From Chloroflexota bacterium (lineage in GTDB: Bacteria > Chloroflexota > Anaerolineae > Aggregatilineales > Phototrophicaceae): DNA of 58,310 nt. The position numbers and the translations under genes are program-made. The stretch is from NCBI GenBank assembly GCA_026707745.1, contig JAPOWG010000012.1, positions 1 to 58,310 on the forward strand, given 5' to 3'. The notes beneath the pieces were generated by a model. The model saw only the letters and a program-made list of their open reading frames with translations. It was not told the origin of the DNA and searched no databases. Below are positions 49,767 to 58,287 of this stretch, piece after piece; the stretch's first letter is position 1, and every line of letters starts with the position of its first letter.

Positions 49767-51218
49767 CTATACCCATCTTTCAATGACGATCTTGCGCTCG
49801 GTGTAGAACTCGATCGAATCCATGCCCTGTCCGTGCAGATCGCCGAAGAAGGAATCCTTTTGCCCGCCAAAGGGGAAGGATGCCGAAGGCGCGGCCACAC
49901 CGATGTTGACGCCGATATTGCCGGCATTCACGCTGTACTTGAACTCGCGCGCGTTTTTGCCGTTGTTGGTAAAGATGCTGGCGGCATTGCCGTAGCGACT
50001 CTGGTTGATGATATCGACAGCATCATCAAAGCTATCGGCTTTCATCAGCGCCAGGACCGGACCGAAGACCTCTTCGTTCGCCATAGTCGTATCGGGCTGA
50101 ACGTCCGCGATCAAGGTGGGACCGACCCAAGAGCCGTTCTCATAGCCGTCGACATTGTAGTCGCGCCCGTCCACAACCACGTCCGCGCCCTCTGTAGCGC
50201 TTTGCGCGATCATGGTTTCGATGCGTTCCTTGGCGCTATCGCTGATGACAGTGCCCATCTGCGTGGTTTCATCTAGGCCATAGCCGACCTTGAGGTTGGC
50301 GACCTGTTTTGCCAGTTCGTCTTTCAGGGCGTCGTAGGCATCGCCGACGCCTACCGCCACGGCAGCGGCCAGGCAACGTTGACCAGCACAGCCATAGGCC
50401 GCGCCCAGGATGTTTTTAACGCTGGCTTCGATATCGGCATCGGGCATCACAGCGATGTAATTCTTGGCGCCGCCCTGCGCTTGCACGCGCTTGCCGTTGC
50501 GGGTGCAAGTTTCGTAGATGATCTTCGCCACCGCGCTCGATCCAACGAAAGATACGCCCGTGACATCGGGATGTTCCATCAGCGCCGTCGCCGATGGAAC
50601 GGCGCCGTTGACCAGATTGACCACGCCCTCCGGCAAATCCAATTCGTCGAGCATTTCGAACAGGAATTCGGTGCTCAAGGGCGTCTGCGGCGATGGCTTC
50701 AAAATAAAGGTATTGCCGCAGGTGATGGCGGTAGGCAGGAACCAAAGCGGCACCATAAAAGGAAAGTTGAAGGGGGTAATGGCGGCGAAGACGCCAGCCG
50801 GCTGGCGTACCGTGGTCTCGTCGATGCCGGAGCTGATATCTTCCAGGCCATCGCTGCGCATGAGAACCGGTACGCTCATGGCGAAGTCGATGCTTTCGAT
50901 CGCGCGTCGTACCTCGCCACGCGCTTCGTCCATGGTCTTGCCGTGTTCCTTGACGACAATTCGTGAGACCTCTTCGAAATTGTCCTCGACCATAACTTTG
51001 AAATGGTGCATGTATTGCGCGCGCACCAGAACGGGGGTGCTGCGCCATTCGTCGAAGGCCGCCTTGGCAGCCCTCACAGCCAGATCAACATCCGCCGCGG
51101 TTGAATCCGGACAGTCGGCGAGATGTTCACATGTAGCCGGATCGTGCACCGGCATCAAAGCCGACGCGCCTGACTCGGCCCAATCGCCGTCGATATAGTT
51201 CTTGATGGTCCTGGTCAT
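49767..51218 (-). CDS. mmsA: CoA-acylating methylmalonate/malonate-semialdehyde dehydrogenase
   Basis: 483 residues, normal for MmsA/IolA. The catalytic cysteine is Cys282 in GCAGQRCLAA. As usual for this CoA-dependent branch, the general-base Glu of other aldehyde dehydrogenases is missing (QAQGGAKNYI). Segments TPFNFPFMVPLW near 148 and EVFGPVLAL near 385 are family landmarks. It would convert malonate semialdehyde to acetyl-CoA or methylmalonate semialdehyde to propionyl-CoA, the last step after transamination of beta-alanine or 3-aminoisobutyrate. Confidence 0.95.
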   Translation of the reverse strand: MTRTIKNYIDGDWAESGASALMPVHDPATCEHLADCPDSTAADVDLAVRAAKAAFDEWRSTPVLVRAQYMHHFKVMVEDNFEEVSRIVVKEHGKTMDEARGEVRRAIESIDFAMSVPVLMRSDGLEDISSGIDETTVRQPAGVFAAITPFNFPFMVPLWFLPTAITCGNTFILKPSPQTPLSTEFLFEMLDELDLPEGVVNLVNGAVPSATALMEHPDVTGVSFVGSSAVAKIIYETCTRNGKRVQAQGGAKNYIAVMPDADIEASVKNILGAAYGCAGQRCLAAAVAVGVGDAYDALKDELAKQVANLKVGYGLDETTQMGTVISDSAKERIETMIAQSATEGADVVVDGRDYNVDGYENGSWVGPTLIADVQPDTTMANEEVFGPVLALMKADSFDDAVDIINQSRYGNAASIFTNNGKNAREFKYSVNAGNIGVNIGVAAPSASFPFGGQKDSFFGDLHGQGMDSIEFYTERKIVIERWV

Positions 51219-51420
51219 GAATCGCTCCTCACACTAAGGCAGTTCTTCTGATGGATACATTATCGTGATCGGTAGAAAAGTTGGATACGCCATGCAGCTA
51301 TTGTACAATGTATTCTTGGCAAAATCCGTATGTTCTTGGCATCCCGCGCGCCACTGCCGACACTTGGCGGATCAAATACTTAAACCTTGAAATTGAGTTC
51401 TGAGCTTAAGAAAATTTTGT

Positions 51421-51461
51421 ACAAAGTGTAGTAAATTACTCCTTTTGGTTAGACACTTTGT
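51421..51461. promoter_or_regulatory. Inverted repeat, candidate operator
   Basis: ACAAAGTGT (51421-51429) and ACACTTTGT (51453-51461) are perfect inverted arms 32 bases centre to centre, about three helical turns. The right arm overlaps the -35 region of the promoter, as expected for a repressor or a position-dependent activator. Confidence 0.5.
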
Positions 51462-51477
51462 TGGAATATGTTATACT
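51450..51477 (+). promoter_or_regulatory. Candidate promoter of the aminotransferase gene
   Basis: TAGACA at 51450-51455, 16-base spacer, TATACT at 51472-51477. Predicted start near 51484, about 80 bases before the ATG at 51566. Confidence 0.6.
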
Positions 51478-51565
51478 ATAGGCGATTTTCCGAGCATAGC
51501 GCAAGCGCCAAACCGATTAGCGATGACAAAGCAGGCAATCGATAGCGGAAAACGGGAGAACATGG

Positions 51566-52855
51566 ATGAGCAACTCGACAGAGATTCTTGAGCGCTACAA
51601 GCAAGTGATGTTCCCGGCAACTGTGCCCTATCACGGCGACAGCCCGCTGGTGGTTGACCACGCCAAGGATCAATACATCTGGGATGTTGACGGGGTACGT
51701 TACCTGGACTTCTTCGGCGGTATTTTGACGGTCTCGGTGGGTCATTGCAATGACGAGGTCACCGAGCGCACCATTGCGCAGTTGGGTAAAGTGCAGCATA
51801 CCTCAACCATCTATGTCAACGAGAGCATGGTCGCCCTGGCGGAAAAAGTGGCCCAGTTGACCCCGGGCCGCTTGGCCAAATGTTACTTCACCAACAGCGG
51901 TACCGAAGCCAACGAGACCGCTGTGCTGGCGGCGCGGGTCTACACCGGCAATCCCGTCATCATCACCCTGCGTCACGCCTATTCCGGACGCTCGATGCTG
52001 GCGATGAGCTTGTCCGCGCAGAGGCCCTGGCGCTTGGGCGGGGTAGTCGATCCCTATGTCAAACATGTGCGCAATCCCTATACTTTGCGCGCGCCTGCCG
52101 GCTTGACAGCGGAACAAGTGGTCGATCTTTGTGTGGCTGATTTGGAAGAAACCATCGCCACCGCCACCGAAGGGCGCATCGCCGCTTTCATGGCGGAACC
52201 GATTCAGGGCGCTGGCGGTTTCATTGTCCCGCCGGCGGATTATTTCAAGCGCGTCCTGCCCATCGTTCGGGAGGCTGGCGGCGTTTTTATCTCTGACGAA
52301 GTGCAGACCGGCTGGGGACGCACCGGGGGCAAATGGTTCGGCATCGAACAATGGGGCGTCGAGCCGGATATCATGACCTTCGCCAAGGGCATGGGCAATG
52401 GCAGTCCCATCGGCTGCACCATCGCTACACCGGAAATTGCTGACGCCCTGCAAGGCTTGACCTTCTCGACATTTGGCGGCAACCCGGTAACCATGGCCAC
52501 CACGCTAGCGACCATCGAATACATGGAAGCGCATGATGTGCCGCGCAACTGCGCGATCCAGGGCGCGCGAATGGCGGAAAAATTGGGCGAGTTCGCCGCC
52601 GAGTTCCCCATCATTGGCGAGGCGCGCGGCATGGGACTGATGCAAGCGCTGGAAATCGTCAAGTCAGGGGGCATTGAGCCGGACCCGGCGCGCACCGCCG
52701 CTTTTGTTGATACCTGCAAGGAAATGGGTTTGTTGCTTGGCAAGGGCGGCTTATACGGGAACGTCGTTCGTATCGCCCCACACCTGAACGTGGCGGAGGA
52801 CGATATGGACGCGGCGATGGATATTATTGGACGCGCTTTGGTCGCGGTCTCCTAG
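51566..52855 (+). CDS. Class III aminotransferase (probable beta-alanine / 3-aminoisobutyrate transaminase)
   Basis: 429 residues. PLP residues: NSGTEANE near 110-117, Asp244 in SDEVQTGWGR and Lys274 in TFAKGMGNG. It resembles the alanine-glyoxylate aminotransferase 2 / beta-alanine-pyruvate branch. In this setting it would convert beta-alanine to malonate semialdehyde, the substrate of MmsA encoded divergently. GGGAGA precedes the ATG at 51566. Confidence 0.9.
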   Translation: MSNSTEILERYKQVMFPATVPYHGDSPLVVDHAKDQYIWDVDGVRYLDFFGGILTVSVGHCNDEVTERTIAQLGKVQHTSTIYVNESMVALAEKVAQLTPGRLAKCYFTNSGTEANETAVLAARVYTGNPVIITLRHAYSGRSMLAMSLSAQRPWRLGGVVDPYVKHVRNPYTLRAPAGLTAEQVVDLCVADLEETIATATEGRIAAFMAEPIQGAGGFIVPPADYFKRVLPIVREAGGVFISDEVQTGWGRTGGKWFGIEQWGVEPDIMTFAKGMGNGSPIGCTIATPEIADALQGLTFSTFGGNPVTMATTLATIEYMEAHDVPRNCAIQGARMAEKLGEFAAEFPIIGEARGMGLMQALEIVKSGGIEPDPARTAAFVDTCKEMGLLLGKGGLYGNVVRIAPHLNVAEDDMDAAMDIIGRALVAVS

Positions 52856-53346
52856 CTGCCTAGCTGCTCCAAGAAAGCGGTAATGTAAGAGATGGGCAAA
52901 AAATCGTTTAGTATTGTAGGGACGACCGGCGGTCAGGGTCTACGCGACCTACGCGCCCCTTGGCTCGCCCGCAATCGCCGCAGAATTTCCCGCTTTCCTG
53001 CCGACAGCCTGCTGCTGTCAAGCTGGCCTGTCCTCAGCTTCCGATCTGGGAAGGGGATACCCCCCCCCCCCAGTATATATACTGTATCTATACTGTTTCT
53101 CAAAATCGGGTCAAGATCAGGGCAACTTTCCGGTATTGGAGGGCGAATTGCGCTTCATTTAGCGCTCGCGGTAGCGGCGTCGCCAACATCATGGGCGCAG
53201 AAGTAGTCCCAAGCAAGTAATAAGATTGATTGCAGTATGAATGAAATTGCCAGAATAACCGAAAAGTCGTACGGGCGAGCGACAGCGAGTGTCCACGCCG
53301 CACGGTGGCTCGCCCACTCTTGGCATGGATTTCCAGTCAGTTTCTC
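52856..53346. other. Intergenic region with homopolymer tract, no gene
   Basis: 491 bases between the aminotransferase and the ABC permease. It contains a degenerate hairpin copy in the opposite orientation near 52917, a run of twelve C (53060-53071) and a 14-base palindrome that overlaps its end. Small reading frames here cross the C run and look non-coding. A promoter for the ABC operon should be here but none was clear. Confidence 0.5.
53060..53084. repeat. Poly-C tract and adjoining palindrome
   Basis: Twelve C residues (53060-53071) run into the perfect palindrome CAGTATATATACTG (53071-53084); a similar CTATACTG follows. Such a tract is prone to length change by slippage. It lies about 265 bases before the ABC operon. 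Confidence 0.75.
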
Positions 53347-55071
53347 ATGACTAACTTGGAACCACTGAGATTCAGACGACCGCTTCTGCTGGGCTTGACC
53401 CTTGTCGCGCTCGGCTTGGTACTCGGCTTGCTGGCGGAATACAACAGTTCAGGTATTGATGATGCCATACAAGTAGAATCAACATTGGGTCGCTTGGCGA
53501 TCTGGATGGCGGAGCAAAGCGAAAACGATCCGGAGGAAATCCGCTCGCCCCTGGCGCAATACGCTGACAATTGGGCCAATGAACTCGGCGTCGAAGCATT
53601 AGATCCTGCTGTCTTGTTCAAGGGCATAAGCAACTTGGGTAGCGCCTACCTCGGTTTGATCGCGCTAAACTTGCTGATCGCATTGGCGGCGCATTTCGCG
53701 CGACCGCTGGCCGCGCAAAAAGTCTATTTTGCGGCGCTCCTGCTATTGGATGTCCTGCTGTTTTTGATACCAGCGCTTGAGGGCAGCAGCGTACTGTCAA
53801 CCCTGATTCTCGCGATCCTCGCTGTCCTGGCAGCGCTGGCGCTTTCGCCGGGCAAGATCGGCCGCGTTACCGGATTTTTCCTGGCGCTGTCGGTGCTTAC
53901 GGTGGGCTGGGAGGCGAGTAAGTACTTCGCCGATTCCGTCAATTACAAGATTCTGCTGCGGCAGGCGAGTTGGTCCTATGAACGCAGCCCGTCGCTGGAT
54001 GAGGCTTTGCTGACGCTTGAAGCCGGTGAGATTGATGTTGTCGTGGCCGATCGCAAAGATCTTGACGATCTCATGCCGCCGCACCCGCCGCAGGCGAATG
54101 CAAAAGAGAACCTTCAGTATATGAACCTGCGCTATATAAAGACACTGGATCGTACTCAAGGCTTTGCATTCTTGCCGATCGCGCCGGCTTTCCCGGGTCG
54201 CTTGAGCCTGGCGGTGCGCGCGGAAGACGCGGAACAGTCAAGCGCCGTTCGCGCTGTCATGGACCGGAAGCTCGCGGCAGTTGAGAGCGATTTCGCCGAT
54301 GTCAAGTTCCTTAATCTGCCGCGCAACCTGGTGCTACTTGACCTGAAGATTCTGAATGATCTCAATCTGCCGCATTTGCAAATGATCGCCGAAGCTTTCC
54401 TGCAGCCAGCGCGGCGCAACGGCGAGTTTCTGCTGCTGCGCATTTTGAGCGACGCCGGCGTTTACACGTTTAGCGAGGCTTTATTGGGATTCATTTTTGG
54501 TGCGTTCTTGGGTTTCGCGCTCGGCTCGCTATTCGCCCATTCGCGCTTGCTGGAACGGGGCTTGTTGCCCTATGTGGTGGCGTCGCAGACGGTGCCGATA
54601 CTGGCGATTGCGCCCATGGTGGTGATCTGGCTGGGCGCCAGCCAAGTGTCGGTCGCGGTGATCGCGGCCTACTTGACCTTTTTCCCGGTCACCATCAACA
54701 CGCTGCGCGGCTTGGGTTCGCCGGCCCCGGCACAGATCGAGTTGATGCGTTCCTACGCCGCAAGCCGCTGGACTATCATGTGGAAACTGCGCTTCCCCGC
54801 CGCTTTGCCATATATCTTTACCGCCTTGAAAGTATCGGCCACGGCCAGCGTTGTCGGCGCCATCATCGGCGAATTGCCCTCGGGCATCGGCGAAGGTCTG
54901 GGACGCGCCATTCTCGATTTCAGTTCCGACTACAGTATGATCTCGACGCCAAAACTGTGGGCGTCCATTGTCATGGCGGCGGCCGTGGGCATACTGTTTT
55001 TTGTGGCAGTCAACCTGGCCGAGCGCTTGGCGCTGCGCGGCTACGTCCGCGCTGTAGACGAGAGTGCATGA
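53347..55071 (+). CDS. ABC transporter permease with long N-terminal membrane and soluble extension
   Basis: 574 residues from the ATG at 53347, about twice the usual length. The C-terminal 200 residues are a standard SsuC/TauC-type permease, with the ATPase contact loop as EL MRSYAASRWTIMWKLRFPAALPY near residue 470. Before it come about five membrane segments (10-30, and a group between about 95 and 190) and a soluble stretch of about 180 residues (190-370). That stretch contains LDEALLTLEAGEIDVVVADRKDL, reminiscent of a lobe of an NMT1/periplasmic-binding protein. Possibly a built-in binding or docking domain (inference). First gene of the importer operon. Confidence 0.8.
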   Translation: MTNLEPLRFRRPLLLGLTLVALGLVLGLLAEYNSSGIDDAIQVESTLGRLAIWMAEQSENDPEEIRSPLAQYADNWANELGVEALDPAVLFKGISNLGSAYLGLIALNLLIALAAHFARPLAAQKVYFAALLLLDVLLFLIPALEGSSVLSTLILAILAVLAALALSPGKIGRVTGFFLALSVLTVGWEASKYFADSVNYKILLRQASWSYERSPSLDEALLTLEAGEIDVVVADRKDLDDLMPPHPPQANAKENLQYMNLRYIKTLDRTQGFAFLPIAPAFPGRLSLAVRAEDAEQSSAVRAVMDRKLAAVESDFADVKFLNLPRNLVLLDLKILNDLNLPHLQMIAEAFLQPARRNGEFLLLRILSDAGVYTFSEALLGFIFGAFLGFALGSLFAHSRLLERGLLPYVVASQTVPILAIAPMVVIWLGASQVSVAVIAAYLTFFPVTINTLRGLGSPAPAQIELMRSYAASRWTIMWKLRFPAALPYIFTALKVSATASVVGAIIGELPSGIGEGLGRAILDFSSDYSMISTPKLWASIVMAAAVGILFFVAVNLAERLALRGYVRAVDESA

Positions 55072-55102
55072 ACGATGATTCTCACCTTTGACGAGAATTG
55101 TA

Positions 55103-55197
55103 GCTGCTTGGCGGCAGCGAAAAGGTCACAGGAATGTCCCGCTCACGCAAAATCGTAAGCCTTATCGTCGCATGAGCAACGCGGTTTACGTAAATCG
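55103..55197 (+). repeat. Intergenic repeat family B, copy 3
   Basis: GCTTGGCGGCAGCGAAAAGGTC through CGCTCACGCAAAATCGTAAGCC to CGCGGTTTACGTAAA, matching 2093-2180. The inner hairpin has two mismatches. It separates the first permease from the ATPase gene. Confidence 0.75.
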
Positions 55198-55268
55198 GGG
55201 CGAACTATCAGGTCGCCTGCCAGCGCGCGAACTTGTGTAGGGACCTGGGCGAGGGGTGGAACTGCTAC

Positions 55269-56102
55269 ATGTCAACTGAGCAAGGCGTCGTCATCGCGGC
55301 ACAGGGCATCAACAAAATCTTCAACCCGGGCACGGACGAAGAGGTGATCGCTTTGCAAGACATCAACTTGAACGTTGAAAGTGGGGAGTTTGTCTCGTTA
55401 GTCGGTCCTTCCGGCTGCGGAAAATCGACGCTGATGCGGCTGGTGGGCGACTTGCTGCAGCCCACGTCCGGCGACTTGCTGGTCAATGGCAAATTACCGC
55501 GGGTCGCTCGGCTGGATCGGGATTACGGCATGGTCTTTCAGGCGGCCACGCTCTACGACTGGCGCAGCGTGACGAAGAATGTGCAATTGCCGCTGGAGGT
55601 TATGGGATACACCAAAGACGAACGGCAAAAGCGCGCACAAGAGATGCTGGAAATGGTCGAATTAGGCGCTTTTGCGGAGCACTATCCCTGGCAGCTTTCC
55701 GGCGGCATGCAGCAGCGCGTTTCCATCGCCCGGGCCCTGGCTTTTGATCCTTCGATATTGCTGATGGACGAACCCTTCGGCGCGCTCGACGAGTTCACCC
55801 GCGAGCGCATGAACCTGGAGTTGTTGCGAATCTGGGAACAGACCGGAAAGACAGTCGTTTTTGTCACGCACAGCATCTCCGAGGCGATCTTCCTGTCCAA
55901 CCGCATCGTCGTCATGTCGCCGCGGCCCGGGCGCATCACAAAAATTGTCAGCAACGACTTGCCTTATCCGCGTGATTTCAAGACGCGCAGCGATCCCGCT
56001 TATCATGATTTGGTGTCCGAGGTCCGCGAGTTGCTGCGCGACGCGATCGGCTCGGGGTCGCCGGGCGGCGTCCAGGCGCCCTCGCGACCCCATGAGGAAT
56101 AG
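55269..56102 (+). CDS. ABC transporter ATP-binding protein (TauB/SsuB type)
   Basis: 277 residues from the ATG at 55269. Walker A GPSGCGKST near residue 50, Q-loop in MVFQAATLYDW near 95, signature LSGGMQQR near 143, Walker B LLMDEPFGALDE near 164 and the switch His in FVTHSISEA near 200. It energises the importer encoded around it; two different permeases (53347 and 56105) probably form its membrane heterodimer. The frame upstream to 55233 is non-coding repeat flank. Confidence 0.95.
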   Translation: MSTEQGVVIAAQGINKIFNPGTDEEVIALQDINLNVESGEFVSLVGPSGCGKSTLMRLVGDLLQPTSGDLLVNGKLPRVARLDRDYGMVFQAATLYDWRSVTKNVQLPLEVMGYTKDERQKRAQEMLEMVELGAFAEHYPWQLSGGMQQRVSIARALAFDPSILLMDEPFGALDEFTRERMNLELLRIWEQTGKTVVFVTHSISEAIFLSNRIVVMSPRPGRITKIVSNDLPYPRDFKTRSDPAYHDLVSEVRELLRDAIGSGSPGGVQAPSRPHEE

Positions 56103-56104
56103 CG

Positions 56105-56947
56105 ATGGCGCTTGTCAATGGAAAGGACCTCTCATTAGCTCAGCGAGTCAATCGCTGGCTGCGCTATTACAGTCCGACGATCGCTGTGGCGATTGGCGTC
56201 ATCGTATTGTGGGAAGTCATCGTCGTGCTCTTCGATATTCAGCAATTCCTCTTGCCCAAACCCTCGGCGATCTTCAGCGAGTTCATGCTGCAGGTGAACT
56301 TGTGGTTGGCGCCGGACGAGGGGTCCTTGCTATTTGAAGCCAGCGGGGCGACATTTTGGGAGGCATTCGGCGGATTTGTCATCGGCTGCGGGGGCGGCAT
56401 CTTAATGGCGCTGATCACCTCGCGCTGGACCATCATCAGCGAAGCCACCATGCCCTTCGCCATTGCCGCCAATTCTGTGCCAATCATCGCCTTCGCGCCC
56501 ATCATGAACAACTGGTTCGGCATCACCAACCCGGCCTCCAAAATGGCGATCGTGGCGATCATCGTATTCTTCCCTACCATGATCAACACAGTGCGCGGTC
56601 TGACGCTTGTCGACGCCGGGCAACTGGAGTTGATGCATTCCTACGCCGCCAAGCCGTCGCGCATCATGTTCAGTTTGCGTATACCCAACGCGCTGCCTTT
56701 TATTTTCAGCGCCTTGCGCGTGGCCAGCGCTCTGAGCTTGATCGGCGCGGTGGTCGCGGAATTCTTCGGGGGACCGCGGGCGACGCTGGGGGTTTATATC
56801 ACGCAGGAAGCGGGGGCTTTCGATTTCGCCAAAGCCTGGACCGCCATTTTGATGGCCTCTTTGATCGGCATCGGATTTTATCTGGCGGTATTGGTTTTGG
56901 AGCGGCGCTTGATGCCCTGGCACGGGTCCTTCCGCGAGGCGGGATAG
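56105..56947 (+). CDS. ABC transporter permease, second (SsuC/ThiX type)
   Basis: 280 residues with six membrane segments, normal size. The ATPase-coupling loop is QLELMHSYAAKPSRIMFSLRIPNALPF near residue 180. It starts two bases after the ATPase stop, so the two are co-translated. Combined with the longer permease upstream it would make an asymmetrical channel. Confidence 0.9.
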   Translation: MALVNGKDLSLAQRVNRWLRYYSPTIAVAIGVIVLWEVIVVLFDIQQFLLPKPSAIFSEFMLQVNLWLAPDEGSLLFEASGATFWEAFGGFVIGCGGGILMALITSRWTIISEATMPFAIAANSVPIIAFAPIMNNWFGITNPASKMAIVAIIVFFPTMINTVRGLTLVDAGQLELMHSYAAKPSRIMFSLRIPNALPFIFSALRVASALSLIGAVVAEFFGGPRATLGVYITQEAGAFDFAKAWTAILMASLIGIGFYLAVLVLERRLMPWHGSFREAG

Positions 56948-56983
56948 GGCAGGGTCTACTTTAGGTTTGGCCCGTGATTTCGG

Positions 56984-56989
56984 TATAAT
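56984..56989 (+). promoter_or_regulatory. -10 element before the binding-protein gene
   Basis: TATAAT, with a weak TTTAGG 18 bases upstream. It would give a 45-base leader and separate, stronger expression of the binding protein, which is usual for ABC importers. AAGGAGG lies about eight bases before the ATG at 57041. Confidence 0.55.
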
Positions 56990-57040
56990 GAGGCCGATCA
57001 CGGTTGTGCATTGGTTTAATGTTCAAGGAGGTTATCCGTA

Positions 57041-58132
57041 ATGCGCAAAATAGTTGCTTTACTGGTTGTACTTGTTCTTTTGGTTGGGGTCTCCGTCACG
57101 ACGGCGGATGGCCATTTGACGCCGATCAAGCTGCAGTTGCAGTGGGTGGCGCAATCGCAGTTTGCCGGCTACTTCGCGGCAGTTGATCTGGGCTTCTACG
57201 AAGATGAAGGCTTGGATGTCACCATTCTGGAGGGCGCGGTCGAGATCGTGCCGCAGCAGGTTGTGGCATCAGGCGGCGCGGAATTCGGCCTGGCCTGGGT
57301 ACCCAAGGTGCTGGAATCGAACGAGCGCGGCGCCGACCTGGTTAATATCGCGCAAGTCTTCCAGCGCAGCGGTACACTGGAAGTCTCCTTCGTCGATACC
57401 GGCATTGAATCGGTCGAGGACTTCGCCGGCATGCGCATCGGTACCTGGGGCTTCGGCAACGAGCACGAGCTCTTCGCCGCCATGCGCGCGGTCGATATCG
57501 ACCCGGAAAACGCCGATGACGTCACCGTCATTCAGCAGCCCTTTGATATGTCGCTGCTGCTCAATGGCGAGCTGGACGCGGCGCAAGCCATGACCTACAA
57601 CGAATACGCCCAGGTCCTGGAAGCGGTCAATCCCGATACCGGCGAGCTTTATCAGCCGGAGGACCTGAACGTCATCAACTTCAACGATGTCGGCACGGCC
57701 ATGCTGCAGGATCATGTCTTCGTCAACGCCGACTGGCTGGCGCAAGAGGGCAACGAAGATCTCGCCGTTGCCTTCCTCAAGGCGAGCTTCCGCGGCTGGA
57801 TCCATTGCCGGGACAATCCGGATGAATGCGTGGGCATCGTGCTGGACAACGGTTCGACGCTGGGCGAGAGCCACCAGACCTGGCAGCTCAACGAGATCAG
57901 CAAGTTGATCTGGCCCTCGCCGGCCGGCATCGGCATCATGGACGAGGAGCTCTGGGCGCAGACCGTAGCTGTTTCGATTGAAGGCCTGGTCATCAGCGAA
58001 GAGCCGGGCATGGGCGCTTACCGCAGCGATCTGGCGCAAGCGGCGCTGGATGCGCTGGCGATGGACGGCACGGATGTCACCGGCGAGATGTGGGAACCGG
58101 TCGAGGTCATGCTGCGACCCGGCGGCGAATAG
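57041..58132 (+). CDS. NMT1/ThiY-like ABC substrate-binding protein
   Basis: 363 residues. A signal peptide covers about residues 1-22 (IVALLVVLVLLVGVSVTTA); there is no lipobox Cys. The mature start LTPIKLQLQWVAQSQFAGYFAAVDLGFY is the hallmark of the ThiY/RibY group that binds pyrimidine precursors of thiamine or riboflavin-related compounds. Next to a pyrimidine breakdown locus, a pyrimidine or related N-heterocycle is the likely ligand (inference). Excellent ribosome binding site AAGGAGG. Confidence 0.9.
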   Translation: MRKIVALLVVLVLLVGVSVTTADGHLTPIKLQLQWVAQSQFAGYFAAVDLGFYEDEGLDVTILEGAVEIVPQQVVASGGAEFGLAWVPKVLESNERGADLVNIAQVFQRSGTLEVSFVDTGIESVEDFAGMRIGTWGFGNEHELFAAMRAVDIDPENADDVTVIQQPFDMSLLLNGELDAAQAMTYNEYAQVLEAVNPDTGELYQPEDLNVINFNDVGTAMLQDHVFVNADWLAQEGNEDLAVAFLKASFRGWIHCRDNPDECVGIVLDNGSTLGESHQTWQLNEISKLIWPSPAGIGIMDEELWAQTVAVSIEGLVISEEPGMGAYRSDLAQAALDALAMDGTDVTGEMWEPVEVMLRPGGE

Positions 58133-58216
58133 TCGACGAGACTGGTGCCCTTGGCCAGAGTGGGGGCGAGACCAAGACCGGCCCGCCCCTGCTAATCCAA
58201 GATTGAAGACCTGTGT

Positions 58217-58237
58217 GGGCGACTCTGTGAGTCGCCC
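58217..58237 (+). repeat. Intergenic hairpin repeat, copy 10
   Basis: GGGCGACTC-tgt-GAGTCGCCC followed by GCATG, after the binding-protein gene; could serve as its terminator, though without a T-run. Confidence 0.75.
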
Positions 58238-58287
58238 GCATGATGTGATGCTGTGGCGCTTCTACTGGTTTCGACAGACGGAGAAAC

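Larger units (their letters stand above)
51219..51565. other. Divergent promoter region between mmsA and the aminotransferase
   Basis: 347 bases, markedly AT-richer than the neighbouring genes. It holds two TTGTACAA palindromes (51301-51308 and 51417-51424), a spaced inverted repeat (51421-51461) and a promoter for the aminotransferase (51450-51477). This is the natural control point for both halves of the pyrimidine pathway. Confidence 0.6.
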
